A program made the position numbers and the translations under genes. The notes below the pieces were generated by a model that was not told the DNA's origin, ran no database searches, and saw only the letters and a list, made by a program, of their open reading frames with translations. A stretch of DNA of 64,000 nucleotides, taken from positions 77,144-141,143 of the forward strand of contig DASVTU010000004.1 in assembly GCA_036387415.1 (NCBI GenBank). Direction: 5' to 3'. The DNA is from DASVTU01 sp036387415. Its GTDB lineage: Bacteria; Acidobacteriota; Blastocatellia; Pyrinomonadales; Pyrinomonadaceae. Below, piece after piece: positions 43,554 to 51,594 of this stretch; the first letter of the stretch is position 1; every line of letters starts with the position of its first letter.

Positions 43554-44543
43554 TCAAGGGTTTTGTTTGCGTGCGGCGACGGCGCATCCGAGCAGTTGTC
43601 GTCGCTCCGCCGCGTCCATCCGCAACATGCCCCACATCGCCGTCCACCATCCGCGTACAGGACTGAACGCCAACGCGACATCGACGGTGGCACGTTCACT
43701 CAAGGCTTCTCGAACGAGTTGCCACGCGCCGTGCGCGCCGAACATGAGCGAATAGAGGGATGAATAGAAAAGCCAGCCGGGATAGGAGCCGCGCCACGTC
43801 AAGGCGCTGGCATTGTGACGGCTCGCGCCGAGACCGAAGGTAATGCGCCGTAGATACTCACGCGACATACGCCGCGCAGGGATGACGTGTCGAAGCTCGC
43901 AAGCAGGGTTGTACCAGACCTCGTACCTCGCCGCGACGCGCAGGCCAATCTCCATGTCGCCGCCCGAAACGAGTCGCTTGCCAGTGCGGTCTTCGAGAAA
44001 CTGCTTGTCGAGCCAGCCCGATTCTTCAAGCGCACGCCTACGCAAGACCATTCCCGCTCCGGCGAGCCACGGACGACGGTGCGCCGTCTCGCCATGATTT
44101 TTGCCCGCGTAAGCATAGCGACGGTGCGACGCGTAAGACGGAGGCGCAATCTCCCAATCGAGAATCACACGCCCGCCAAACGCCCCGCACGCAGGATGCT
44201 CCGACGCAAAACGCGCCGCCTCGGCAACCCAATCGTCTGCGAGCAGGCAGTCGTCGTCGACAAACGCAATCCATTCTCCGCTTGTGTTACGCACGCCGCA
44301 GACGCGCGCCTGCGTCAGCCCTTGCGTCGGCTCCGAAACCATCCGAATCGACGTCGCACTCAAACGCGAATGTTTTTCCACCACCTCCGGCGTCTCGTCC
44401 GTACAGTTGTTGTTGACGACCAAGACCTGCCAGTTCACGCCCGGCGGCACGCGTTGCTTCGAAATCGTCGCCAGAGACCTGTCAAGAAGGGCTGCGTTAT
44501 TGTATGTACAGATAACGATGTCGATGGATGTCTCGCGGCTCAT
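43554..44543 (-). CDS. family 2 glycosyltransferase
   Basis: A 329-residue GT-A enzyme with the N-terminal nucleotide-sugar fold (IDIVICTYNNAALLDRSLATI), the metal motif DDD in AFVDDDCLLADDW and the acceptor-side motif SGGDMEIGLRV corresponding to the ED of GT2. The C-terminal 90 residues include one or two hydrophobic segments (WLFYSSLYSLMFGAHGAW) that may anchor it to the inner membrane. Typical roles are O-antigen, exopolysaccharide or protein-linked glycan synthesis. No other glycan genes are adjacent. It lies 20 bp downstream of the MDR oxidoreductase gene, same strand. Confidence 0.9.
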   Translation of the reverse strand: MSRETSIDIVICTYNNAALLDRSLATISKQRVPPGVNWQVLVVNNNCTDETPEVVEKHSRLSATSIRMVSEPTQGLTQARVCGVRNTSGEWIAFVDDDCLLADDWVAEAARFASEHPACGAFGGRVILDWEIAPPSYASHRRYAYAGKNHGETAHRRPWLAGAGMVLRRRALEESGWLDKQFLEDRTGKRLVSGGDMEIGLRVAARYEVWYNPACELRHVIPARRMSREYLRRITFGLGASRHNASALTWRGSYPGWLFYSSLYSLMFGAHGAWQLVREALSERATVDVALAFSPVRGWWTAMWGMLRMDAAERRQLLGCAVAARKQNP

Positions 44544-44563
44544 GCTCGCGTCTCTTCGGGAGT

Positions 44564-45604
44564 TTACTTGTGCGTGGGAGGTATCAGAACGAGTTTGCCG
44601 AACTGCGCTCTATCCATCATCAGTTCGTGCGCGTGGCGTGCTTCCGAGAGTGGCAGCGTGCGGTCAACGACGCCGCGAATCTGGCCGCGTTCGACAAACT
44701 TCATGGCGTCGAGCAGTTCGGATTTTGAACCCATGAAGGAGCCGAGCAGCGAGATGTGTCGATAGAAAATTTGTCGAAGGTCTGTGCGCGCGTCGAAGCC
44801 GCTGGTCGCGCCGCAGGTGACGAGCCGACCGTCGCGTGCGAGCGACTGAATCGACCCAAGCCACGTCTCCACGCCCGTGTGCTCAAAAACCACTTCCACG
44901 CCCTTCTTGTTCGTCAAACGCCTGACCTCTTTCGGCCAATCTGCGCGCGTGTAGTTGATGGTTTCGTCTGCGCCGAGCAGTCGCGCCTTCTCAAGTTTCT
45001 CGTCCGAGCCGGCGGTGGCAATCACGCGCGCACCGCGCAGTTTCGCAATCTGAATGCCGACCGAACCGACGCCGCTCCCCGCCGCATGAATCAACACGTC
45101 TTCGCCCGGCTGCACCTGTGCGCGCGAGACGAGCATGTGCCACGCTGTCACTGTCACCAGAGGCAACGCCGCCGCCTCCGCCCAACTCAAATTCTGCGGC
45201 TTCGAGATGACGTTGACGGCAGGCGCAGAGACGAGTTCGGCGTAGCCGCCATCGCGTCGGTAGCCGAGAATGTCGTAGTCGGGGCAGAGGTTGTCGGCGC
45301 CTCTCAGGCATTCGCGGCAATGCCCGCACGATACACCGGGCTGCAACATCACTTCATCGCCCACGTGCACCCAGTCCACCACTTCGCCCACCGCGCGCAC
45401 CACCCCTGCAATGTCGTTGCCCAAAATATGCGGCAGAGGAATCTCGATGCCCGGTAGTCCGCCGCGCGCCCACACGTCAAGATGGTTGAGCGCGCACGCG
45501 CGCACCTCCAACAGCACCTCGTTCGCCCTCATCGAAGGCTCAGGCACGTTCTCATAGCGCAACACATCGGGCGCGCCGTGCTCTTTGAAAATGACAGCTT
45601 TCAT
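44564..45604 (-). CDS. zinc-type medium-chain dehydrogenase/reductase
   Basis: A 346-residue NAD(P)-dependent alcohol dehydrogenase-like enzyme. The structural zinc lobe has C93, C96, C99 and C107 (CGHCRECLRGADNLC). Candidate catalytic-zinc residues lie at C37/H41. The Rossmann motif AAGSGVGSVGIQIAKLRG is near 175. The family oxidises alcohols or reduces aldehydes or quinones; the specific substrate is unknown. It starts at the conserved MKAVIF and is probably co-transcribed with the following GT2 gene. Confidence 0.9.
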   Translation of the reverse strand: MKAVIFKEHGAPDVLRYENVPEPSMRANEVLLEVRACALNHLDVWARGGLPGIEIPLPHILGNDIAGVVRAVGEVVDWVHVGDEVMLQPGVSCGHCRECLRGADNLCPDYDILGYRRDGGYAELVSAPAVNVISKPQNLSWAEAAALPLVTVTAWHMLVSRAQVQPGEDVLIHAAGSGVGSVGIQIAKLRGARVIATAGSDEKLEKARLLGADETINYTRADWPKEVRRLTNKKGVEVVFEHTGVETWLGSIQSLARDGRLVTCGATSGFDARTDLRQIFYRHISLLGSFMGSKSELLDAMKFVERGQIRGVVDRTLPLSEARHAHELMMDRAQFGKLVLIPPTHK

Positions 45605-45627
45605 GATTCTTAATCAAACGATGGAAT

Positions 45628-45684
45628 GATAGACCATCGCCCGTCTGCTTCTATTGATGGTCTATCGTCCGTCGTCCATCGTCC
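45628..45684. repeat. heptad-repeat hairpin, ATCGTCC type
   Basis: 11-bp arms 45628-45638 and 45656-45666 (GATAGACCATC and complement). The right side continues in 7-bp units TATCGTC, CGTCGTC and CATCGTC. It lies in the divergent gap before the MDR gene start, so here it is upstream rather than downstream of genes. Confidence 0.7.
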
Positions 45685-45798
45685 AATAAATAGTTTGACA
45701 CTCGTTGGTGTGCCGTCCAATATAAAGCGGATTGTAACAGAGCGTCCGACACTCGAACCAGTGCGGATAAAATCATCAGTTTGTGAGGGTAAATTCGC

Positions 45799-46455
45799 AT
45801 GAAGAAAGCCTCTGTGATGGCTTCGCTGCTGCTCGTTGTCCTGCTTTTCGCGCACGCCGACGACGCGCACGCACAACAAACAACACCGAGCGAACCGCCG
45901 TCTTCCGCTGCGCCAGCGGCAAGCCCGAACCGTCCGCCGCAGGAGGAGCGTGAGACGATGCCAGCCGCCAATCCCGCCGATGTCTCTTCGATTGACAACA
46001 TTCTGCGCGCGCTCTACGAGTCGGTTTCCGGCGCGGCGGGCGAACGGCGCGACGAGAAACGTTTTCGTTCTCTTTTCGTTCCCGGCGCGCGTCTCATCCC
46101 GACCGCCCCGCGACCCGACGGCGGCGCGACGGCTAGAGTCTTCGACGTGGACGAGTTTTATCAGCGCGTTAATAAGAACACCGAGAAGATGGGTTTCTAC
46201 GAGAAAGAGATTGCGCGGCAGACGCAAATCTACGGCAACATCGCGCACATCTTTAGCACCTACGAAGCGCGACGCGCGGCCAACGACCCCGCGCCTTTCG
46301 TGCGCGGCATCAACAGTATTCAGCTTTTGAAAGACGGGCAGCGTTGGTGGGTGGTGACCGTCTACTGGGACGCCGAACGCCCCGGCAACACGATTCCAGA
46401 CGAGTATCTGCCCAAGACCTCGAATCGAAAACGCGCTACGCCAAAAGAGAAATAG
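45799..46455 (+). CDS. exported NTF2/SnoaL-like protein
   Basis: A 218-residue protein with signal peptide (SVMASLLLVVLLFAHADDAHA) and a Pro/Ser/Ala linker to about 55. An NTF2-like fold follows: helices SIDNILRALYESVSGAAGE and FDVDEFYQRVNKNTEKMGF, then strands with AHIFSTYEARRAA and WWVVTVYWDAE. This pattern is common in DUF4440/SnoaL-like proteins; no catalytic role can be assigned. GAGGGT stands 8 bases before the ATG. The neighbour at 46510 is in the same direction. Confidence 0.78.
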   Translation: MKKASVMASLLLVVLLFAHADDAHAQQTTPSEPPSSAAPAASPNRPPQEERETMPAANPADVSSIDNILRALYESVSGAAGERRDEKRFRSLFVPGARLIPTAPRPDGGATARVFDVDEFYQRVNKNTEKMGFYEKEIARQTQIYGNIAHIFSTYEARRAANDPAPFVRGINSIQLLKDGQRWWVVTVYWDAERPGNTIPDEYLPKTSNRKRATPKEK

Positions 46456-46509
46456 AGACGACGCGCCCGCAAAGACTGATAAACCGCGCGCTCAAGGAAT
46501 GATGATGGC

Positions 46510-47181
46510 ATGGCTTCACCAACACCACAAACAATGCCCGAAAACGTCCTGATTGAAACACGCATGCAAGTGCTCCACGCGCAACTCGAACGCATGCGCG
46601 CCATGCTCGGCAGGTATTTCGACCACTTCTACCGCCTCGTTATGCTCGCCATCGTCGCGCTCATCATCATGACGATGGCGAGCATGACCGACACTTTTCG
46701 CGCCACCGCGTTGCTCATTCCGTTCTTCGTCATCTGGGTCGGCGTCCAGTCGGCATACTTTCTCACTTACGTCTTCTTCGCGCGCGTCTACGCGACGGGC
46801 ATCGAGCAGCGCATCAACCAACTCGTACAGGAAGATGTCCTGATAGCCCATCGCATCGAAGCTGAATATCTGTTTCCGCTCGGCGGGGCGCAGTTTGCGG
46901 GCGTGCCCTTGCGCGCCGACCAGACATTCGTCGGCTTCATCACGATTCATTTCTGGTTGCTTGGCGGAGCCGCGATTCTGCTCTCGGCCTATCGCGCATG
47001 GCAACTGCTGCCCGCCGTGGCGCGCGAGTTTCCGCCTGCCGAATTCTATTTCGCCGCGCTCATCGCATGGGCAATCCTGAACCTCGTCTATCTCCTCTGG
47101 TACTTCGGCACACGCCGACACGAACAACGCATCATGCGCGTCGTCCGCGACGCTTACGGTACTGATTTCAGGGACGCTTGA
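46510..47181 (+). CDS. membrane protein of unknown function
   Basis: A 223-residue protein with a helical N-terminus (VLIETRMQVLHAQLERMRAML) and four membrane segments: LVMLAIVALIIMTMA, TALLIPFFVIWVGVQSAYFL, FITIHFWLLGGAAILLS and FYFAALIAWAILNLVYLLW. A soluble part with YATGIEQRINQLVQEDVLIAHRIEAEYLF lies between the pairs. I recognise no family. AAGGA precedes the ATG by about 8 bases. It is probably co-transcribed with the NTF2-like gene and ends at a hairpin. Confidence 0.7.
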   Translation: MASPTPQTMPENVLIETRMQVLHAQLERMRAMLGRYFDHFYRLVMLAIVALIIMTMASMTDTFRATALLIPFFVIWVGVQSAYFLTYVFFARVYATGIEQRINQLVQEDVLIAHRIEAEYLFPLGGAQFAGVPLRADQTFVGFITIHFWLLGGAAILLSAYRAWQLLPAVAREFPPAEFYFAALIAWAILNLVYLLWYFGTRRHEQRIMRVVRDAYGTDFRDA

Positions 47182-47217
47182 TTGAGAAACGGCGGGTTCG
47201 GAGTTTCGATTTTGATT

Positions 47218-47274
47218 CGGGTTCCGGGTTACGAGTGCGTGCATTGAACTCGTAACCCGGAACCCGGAATTTTT
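47218..47274. repeat. heptad-repeat hairpin/terminator, GGGTTMC type
   Basis: Arms 47218-47236 and 47248-47266 pair perfectly over 19 bp (units GGGTTCC and GGGTTAC) with an 11-base loop and are followed by T6 on the plus strand. It stands between convergent genes; the lipA stop is at 47274-47276. It is a good intrinsic terminator for the plus-strand gene. Confidence 0.9.
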
Positions 47275-48206
47275 TAACTGGCAGGCGTGCCCGCGCCTTC
47301 GGTCTGCTGCCGCGCGTGGTAGGAAGAACGCGTCAGTGGACTCGATTCGACGTGATGAAAGCCCATCTCCATGCCGATTTCGCGCCAGCGCGCAAACTCT
47401 TCGGGCGTCACGTAACGCTCGACGGGCAGGCGTCGCGCGTGCGGTTGGAGATATTGGCCGATGGTCAGGATGTCGCATGAGACGGCGCGCAAATCCCTCA
47501 TCAATTCCACCACTTCGTCAAACGTTTCGCCGAGACCGACCATGATGCCGCTCTTGGTGAGCATACCGCGCCGTTCGCAGTCGCGTCGCGCCGCTGCACG
47601 GCGCAGAAGCGTCAAAGTCTGTTCATACTTGGCATCTGGACGCACGCGTCGATAGAGGCGCGCGATGGTCTCTGTGTTGTGATTGAGCACGTCGGGCGCG
47701 GCGTCGAGCACGGTGTTGAGCGCCGCTTCATCGCCGTTGAAATCGGGGATGAGGACTTCGACCTTGCATTCGGGATTCAGTGCGCGCACCTCCCTAATCG
47801 TCGCCGCCCAATGAGACGCGCCGCCGTCGGGCAAATCGTCGCGGTTGACGGAGGTGATAACGCTGTGCGCGAGATTCAAATGTCGCACGGCTTCGGCGAC
47901 GTGGCGTGGTTCTTCGGGGTCGAGCGCGTCGGGCTTGCCTTTGCCGACGGCGCAGAAGCCGCAATGTCGCGTGCAGATGTCGCCGCCGAGCATGAAGGTG
48001 GCCGTGCGGTCAGACCAGCACTCGAAGATGTTCGGGCAACGCGCTTCCTGACAGACCGTGTGAAGGTTCAAACCCTCAATCAGACGCAGGACGTGATTCT
48101 GGTTCGTCGGGTCGCCGATGCGAATCTTCAACCATTCGGGCTTCGGCGCACGCGGCGGTCGCTGCGGCGTCGGAGGATTGCTGATAACTTTTAGTTCGCG
48201 GCTCAA
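47274..48206 (-). CDS. lipA: lipoyl synthase LipA
   Basis: A 310-residue radical SAM enzyme that inserts two sulfurs into protein-bound octanoyl groups. The auxiliary cluster cysteines are C52, C57 and C63 (CQEARCPNIFECW). The radical SAM cysteines are C78, C82 and C85 (CTRHCGFC). The terminal auxiliary-cluster Ser lies in RSSYHARQ. The length is normal. No ATG is available; TTG 48206 has GGAG 9 bases upstream. Its product would mature the E2 and other lipoyl proteins encoded at 54.6 kb. lipB is 2.8 kb away on the same strand. Confidence 0.96.
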   Translation of the reverse strand: MSRELKVISNPPTPQRPPRAPKPEWLKIRIGDPTNQNHVLRLIEGLNLHTVCQEARCPNIFECWSDRTATFMLGGDICTRHCGFCAVGKGKPDALDPEEPRHVAEAVRHLNLAHSVITSVNRDDLPDGGASHWAATIREVRALNPECKVEVLIPDFNGDEAALNTVLDAAPDVLNHNTETIARLYRRVRPDAKYEQTLTLLRRAAARRDCERRGMLTKSGIMVGLGETFDEVVELMRDLRAVSCDILTIGQYLQPHARRLPVERYVTPEEFARWREIGMEMGFHHVESSPLTRSSYHARQQTEGAGTPAS

Positions 48207-48312
48207 ATCTAATTTGCTCCAAAGGTTTTTAAGTGTACGGCTATTTTAACACTCGACAGCGCGAATGTCGCTTTTACGGTCGATGTAAGCATTTAGAAAT
48301 TTAACATGATGT

Positions 48313-48493
48313 ACAGGATGAAAACGTCCAGGATAGACAGGATAAAGGAAATGCAAAATTAAAAATGTCAAAGGCAAAAGTCACTGAATAAGCAAAAGAA
48401 GCCTTCCTTTTCCTTTCGCCTTTGTCCTATACCCTTTCCTTCTTCTCCTCCTGTCTATCCTGCTCGCTTTTCATCCTGTCTATCCTGTGAATC
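48313..48493. repeat. inverted repeat, CAGGATAGA type
   Basis: The left side, ACAGGATGAAAA ... CAGGATAGACAGGA (48313-48340), pairs with the right side 48449-48479 in two blocks of 14 and 12 bp. The unit is about 9 bp (AGGATAGAC). The intervening region is purine-rich then pyrimidine-rich. The right arm encodes the last dozen residues and stop codon of the dehydratase gene. Confidence 0.78.
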
Positions 48494-49447
48494 GTTTTGC
48501 AGGATGTGCGCGAGCACGTCGGCGTCGACGTTGCCGCCGGAGAGGACGACGCCGACGCGCCGGAGTTCGGATGGAAGTTTGTTGAAAAGGACGACGGCTG
48601 CCGAGGCTGCGCCCGTCGGTTCGACGAGCAGCTTCATGCGTAGGAGGATGAAGCGCAAGGCTTCGGTAATCTCGTCGTCGGAGACGGTGAGCACGTCGTC
48701 GGCTGTCCGTTGCAGGATGGGGAAGGTGAGCGCGCCGGGCGATTGATTACGCATGCCGTCGGCGATGGTCGGCGGAGGCGCAATCAGAACGCGCTCGCCC
48801 TTCTGAAACGACTGGCGCGTGTCGTTCGCCGTGTCAGGTTCGACGCCGAAGCAACGCGTCTGCGGGCTGACGGTTTTTATCACCGTGCTTGCGCCCGCAA
48901 ATAGTCCGCCGCCGCCGCAGGGCGCGACGAACGCGTCGAGGTCGGGCGCGTCTTCGAGTAGTTCGAGCGCGCAGGTGCCCTGTCCGGCGATGACGTGGTA
49001 ATCGTCGTATGGCGGTACGAGAACGAGTCCTTCGCGTTCGGCGATGTCGCGCGCGACCCGTTCGCGGTCGTCTCGTTGACGGTCGTAAAAGACGACCTCT
49101 GCGCCGTAGCCGCGCGTCGCCGCGAGTTTGGATTTGGGCGCGTCGATGGGCATCGCAATCACGGCGCGGACACACGCGTCGCGCGCCGCAAGTGCGACGG
49201 CCTGCGCGTGGTTGCCAGAAGAATAGGCCGCGACGCCGCGCCGTCGCTCGTCTTCATGGAGCGAAAGTATCTTGTTCGTTGCGCCGCGAATCTTGAACGC
49301 GCCAGCGCGTTGTAAGTTCTCGCATTTGAAGAAGACGCTCCGCCCCGTCGCTTCATCAAAGGCGCGTGAAGTGACGACGGGCGTGCGATGGATGTGCGGA
49401 CGGATGCGCGCGTGCGCTTCGCGGATGTGTTCGAGTGTTAACGTCAT
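48455..49447 (-). CDS. threonine/serine dehydratase-like PLP enzyme
   Basis: A 330-residue fold-type II PLP enzyme that deaminates threonine to 2-oxobutyrate, or racemises/deaminates serine. PLP Lys is K52 (AGAFKIRGATNK). Further motifs are SSGNHAQA for substrate and phosphate, and GGGGLFAG for the phosphate loop. There is no ACT regulatory domain, so it is the short catabolic or serine-racemase-like type rather than biosynthetic IlvA. ATG 49447 begins the conserved N-terminus (LTLEHIREAHARI). The last residues (DSQDRQDEKRAG) come from the adjacent repeat and are not conserved family sequence. Confidence 0.88.
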   Translation of the reverse strand: MTLTLEHIREAHARIRPHIHRTPVVTSRAFDEATGRSVFFKCENLQRAGAFKIRGATNKILSLHEDERRRGVAAYSSGNHAQAVALAARDACVRAVIAMPIDAPKSKLAATRGYGAEVVFYDRQRDDRERVARDIAEREGLVLVPPYDDYHVIAGQGTCALELLEDAPDLDAFVAPCGGGGLFAGASTVIKTVSPQTRCFGVEPDTANDTRQSFQKGERVLIAPPPTIADGMRNQSPGALTFPILQRTADDVLTVSDDEITEALRFILLRMKLLVEPTGAASAAVVLFNKLPSELRRVGVVLSGGNVDADVLAHILQNDSQDRQDEKRAG

Positions 49448-49509
49448 TTTTGAATAGTAAGCGAGCAAAGAGACGAAGGCGAGTTGCGCGTGATGAAGTG
49501 AACGGCCAG

Positions 49510-49860
49510 TCACACGCGCACGGCATCCTGCCGTCGTGATGTCCAATAAATCAACCCCGAATTTGCCAGCGCGTAGACCGAAGACGCGACGAGCATGACG
49601 AGTCCCGACCCCGCTTCCGGCGCGACTTCGGGATTGATGCGATGAGCCATGCCGAAGACGTGCACGAACAGCACGAACAGCACGCCCAACGTGAGAACCG
49701 CCCACGCGACAAGAGCCACAACAGCCTTCAAGACATAAATCCGCGCGTCGCGTTTGACGCTTCTGTATGCCGCGATGGAGGTGATGAGAACCGCGATGGG
49801 CGTCAGCACGAATGTCACCGCCGCAACGAGCAGTCCGAGTGAAAAGAGGATTTCGTACAT
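49510..49860 (-). CDS. small membrane protein, three helices
   Basis: A 116-residue protein with hydrophobic segments FSLGLLVAAVTFVLTPIAVLITSI, VLKAVVALVAWAVLTLGVLFVLFVHVF and SGLVMLVASSVYALANSGLIYW. A short basic loop (YRSVKRDARIY) lies between the first two. I recognise no family. It is upstream of the dehydratase gene by 62 bp on the same strand and may share its transcript. Confidence 0.65.
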   Translation of the reverse strand: MYEILFSLGLLVAAVTFVLTPIAVLITSIAAYRSVKRDARIYVLKAVVALVAWAVLTLGVLFVLFVHVFGMAHRINPEVAPEAGSGLVMLVASSVYALANSGLIYWTSRRQDAVRV

Positions 49861-49914
49861 ATTTTTGAAGTCGAGCGGCGGAAGCGTGTGTGTCTAGGAA
49901 ATCGTACGAAACAT

Positions 49915-50015
49915 GCCACAGAGACGCAGAGACGGGTAAAAATGAAGATGCGCTTGGCTTGCCTTTCACCCTTTTAGTTTTGGCTTTGCCTTCATCATCA
50001 CTGCATCTCTGTGAC
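49915..50015. repeat. inverted repeat, CAGAGACG type
   Basis: Arms 49915-49928 and 50002-50015 (GCCACAGAGACGCA, 12 of 14 paired). It is a shorter relative of the element at 19347-19520. It lies between lipB (stop at 50048) and the small membrane protein, all read leftwards, with purine-rich then pyrimidine-rich interior. Confidence 0.6.
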
Positions 50016-50047
50016 TATGTCGGTTTTGAAACGTCAAGACCGATGCG

Positions 50048-50704
50048 TCATGCTTCGACGCTCGCGGGCGTCATCTCGAAGACTTCAGCAAAGCGTGTGA
50101 TGATGCGGTCTTCGACATCGCGCAGGGCGAGTTCGTGGCCGAGCAACTCCTTCATCGACGTGACTGGCTCGCCCTCGCAGGCGATGATTAAGTTGAAAAA
50201 ACTCAAATCCGTATTGACGTTGAGAGCGAAGCCGTGCGTCGTGACCCAACGCGCAATGTGGATGCCGATGGCGGCCACCTTGCCGTGCGTTGTGTGCACT
50301 CCGGTCAAACCCTTGATGGGAAAACTCTCGATGCCAAAATCCGCGAGCGCACGCATCAACGCCGCTTCGAGGTCGCGTACATAACGGTGCACGTCTTCGC
50401 GTTCGGGACTCAGGTTAATGATGGGATAGCCGACCACTTGACCGATGCCGTGATACGTCATCTTGCCGCCGCGATTCGTTTCAAAGACGGCGACGCCGCG
50501 TGCGTCCAACTCTGCGGGCGTGGCGAGAATGGCATCGGGCGTGGCGCGTCGTCCGACCGTGAGGACGTGCGGGTGTTCGACGAGCAGGAGCGTGTCCGGT
50601 TGTTCGCCGCGACGCACGGCCATCTCCGTCTCCTTCTGCACGCGCAACGCTGCGCCGTATTCCATGCGACCGAGACGGCGAACTTGTAGTGCTCTTGTCT
50701 GCAT
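50048..50704 (-). CDS. lipB: octanoyl-ACP:protein N-octanoyltransferase LipB
   Basis: A 218-residue transferase that moves octanoate from ACP to the lipoyl-domain Lys of E2/GcvH. The signature is complete: NRGGKMTYHGIGQVVGYPI near 78-95, K142 in GVHTTHGKVAAIG and catalytic C176 in LIIACEGEPVTSM. The length is normal. ATG 50704 is placed at the usual distance before the first strand; the long upstream extension of the frame looks non-coding. Together with lipA it gives the organism de novo lipoylation. Confidence 0.95.
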   Translation of the reverse strand: MQTRALQVRRLGRMEYGAALRVQKETEMAVRRGEQPDTLLLVEHPHVLTVGRRATPDAILATPAELDARGVAVFETNRGGKMTYHGIGQVVGYPIINLSPEREDVHRYVRDLEAALMRALADFGIESFPIKGLTGVHTTHGKVAAIGIHIARWVTTHGFALNVNTDLSFFNLIIACEGEPVTSMKELLGHELALRDVEDRIITRFAEVFEMTPASVEA

Positions 50705-50976
50705 CGTATCGTCGGTAGTCTCCGTTTGAAGTTCGAGTTTATTGTAGCAGCAGAGAAGCGCGCGGGGCGACGCGCTCGCAAGAGACACATGCCGTCGGGT
50801 TTCCTCACGGCGGCTTGACGCTCGGACGGCAAAATGAGAATAGTCTGTGCAGAAATTCTTCAACGTCCGTACGGGTCGGGGCGTGCCGTTTCGGTTGGGG
50901 CGAAGACGGATGCGAGCGGACGCGTTTGAGTCGAGAAAAATCCTGTTTTGGTTAGCCTTTGAAGGAGGGCGAATTT

Positions 50977-51480
50977 GTGAAATCTTTGATTGGTGCATTA
51001 ATCATCTGCTTGTTGCTCTCTCCCGCGCTTGGTCTCGCGCAGACACGCACGCGCCGGACGACACCACAAAAACGGCGCACCACCAACGCTTCATCCACCT
51101 CGCGGCTCGATTCCGCGCAGGCCAACACGGCGCGCATCAAACTCGGCGACCAGATAAAAAACCTGACGCGCTTCGTCTATCTCTACGGTCGGCTGTCGAA
51201 AGATTTGGAACTCGTCGGGACGCAAGTGGAAACGTCTGACGCGACGAGGACGCGCAACGCGCTCACGCAAAACCTACGCAACATCCGCGAAGGACTCGAC
51301 CAACTCGAAGCACAATTTCGTCTGACGCCCGGACTCGAACGCCACTACGCGCGCCTGCGCGGCGTCGCGCAACGCGCCGAAGATGCCGAAAACATGGCCG
51401 CCTCCAACCGTCTCGACCAGGCAGGCCGCACGCTGCTCGACGTGATTAACCAACTCACCGACGTGCTTCTGGAAATGTGA
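50977..51480 (+). CDS. exported helical protein, unknown function
   Basis: A 167-residue protein with signal peptide (KSLIGALIICLLLSPALGLAQ) and a basic Arg/Thr-rich segment. A helical domain of about 110 residues follows with long amphipathic stretches (KLGDQIKNLTRFVYLYGRLSKDLELVGTQ and NAENM... TLLDVINQLTDVLLEM). I recognise no family. The start is GTG 50977, with AAGGAGG 8 bases upstream; the TTG-started extension would place that SD inside the coding region. Confidence 0.7.
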   Translation: MKSLIGALIICLLLSPALGLAQTRTRRTTPQKRRTTNASSTSRLDSAQANTARIKLGDQIKNLTRFVYLYGRLSKDLELVGTQVETSDATRTRNALTQNLRNIREGLDQLEAQFRLTPGLERHYARLRGVAQRAEDAENMAASNRLDQAGRTLLDVINQLTDVLLEM

Positions 51481-51486
51481 AGAAAG

Positions 51487-51594
51487 TAGAGGCCAGAGGC
51501 TAGAGGTCAGAGGTTAGTTAAAAGATTAGAGGCGAATCGTCACCCGAATGTCTTATGTCTTATCTTTTGTCTGACCTCTGACCTCTGACCTCTA
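51487..51594. repeat. heptad-repeat hairpin, AGAGGTY type (copy 2)
   Basis: Left 51487-51511 pairs with right 51570-51594 at 22 of 25 positions; the right arm is three exact 7-bp units of AGAGGTC on the minus strand. It separates the convergent exported protein and VWFA-related genes and ends just after the latter's stop. Confidence 0.88.

Noticed and set aside
48455..49969. N-terminal extension of the dehydratase to 49969
   Set aside because: The frame is open, but it crosses the separate small membrane-protein gene at 49510-49860 and a repeat; the ATG at 49447 matches the family start.
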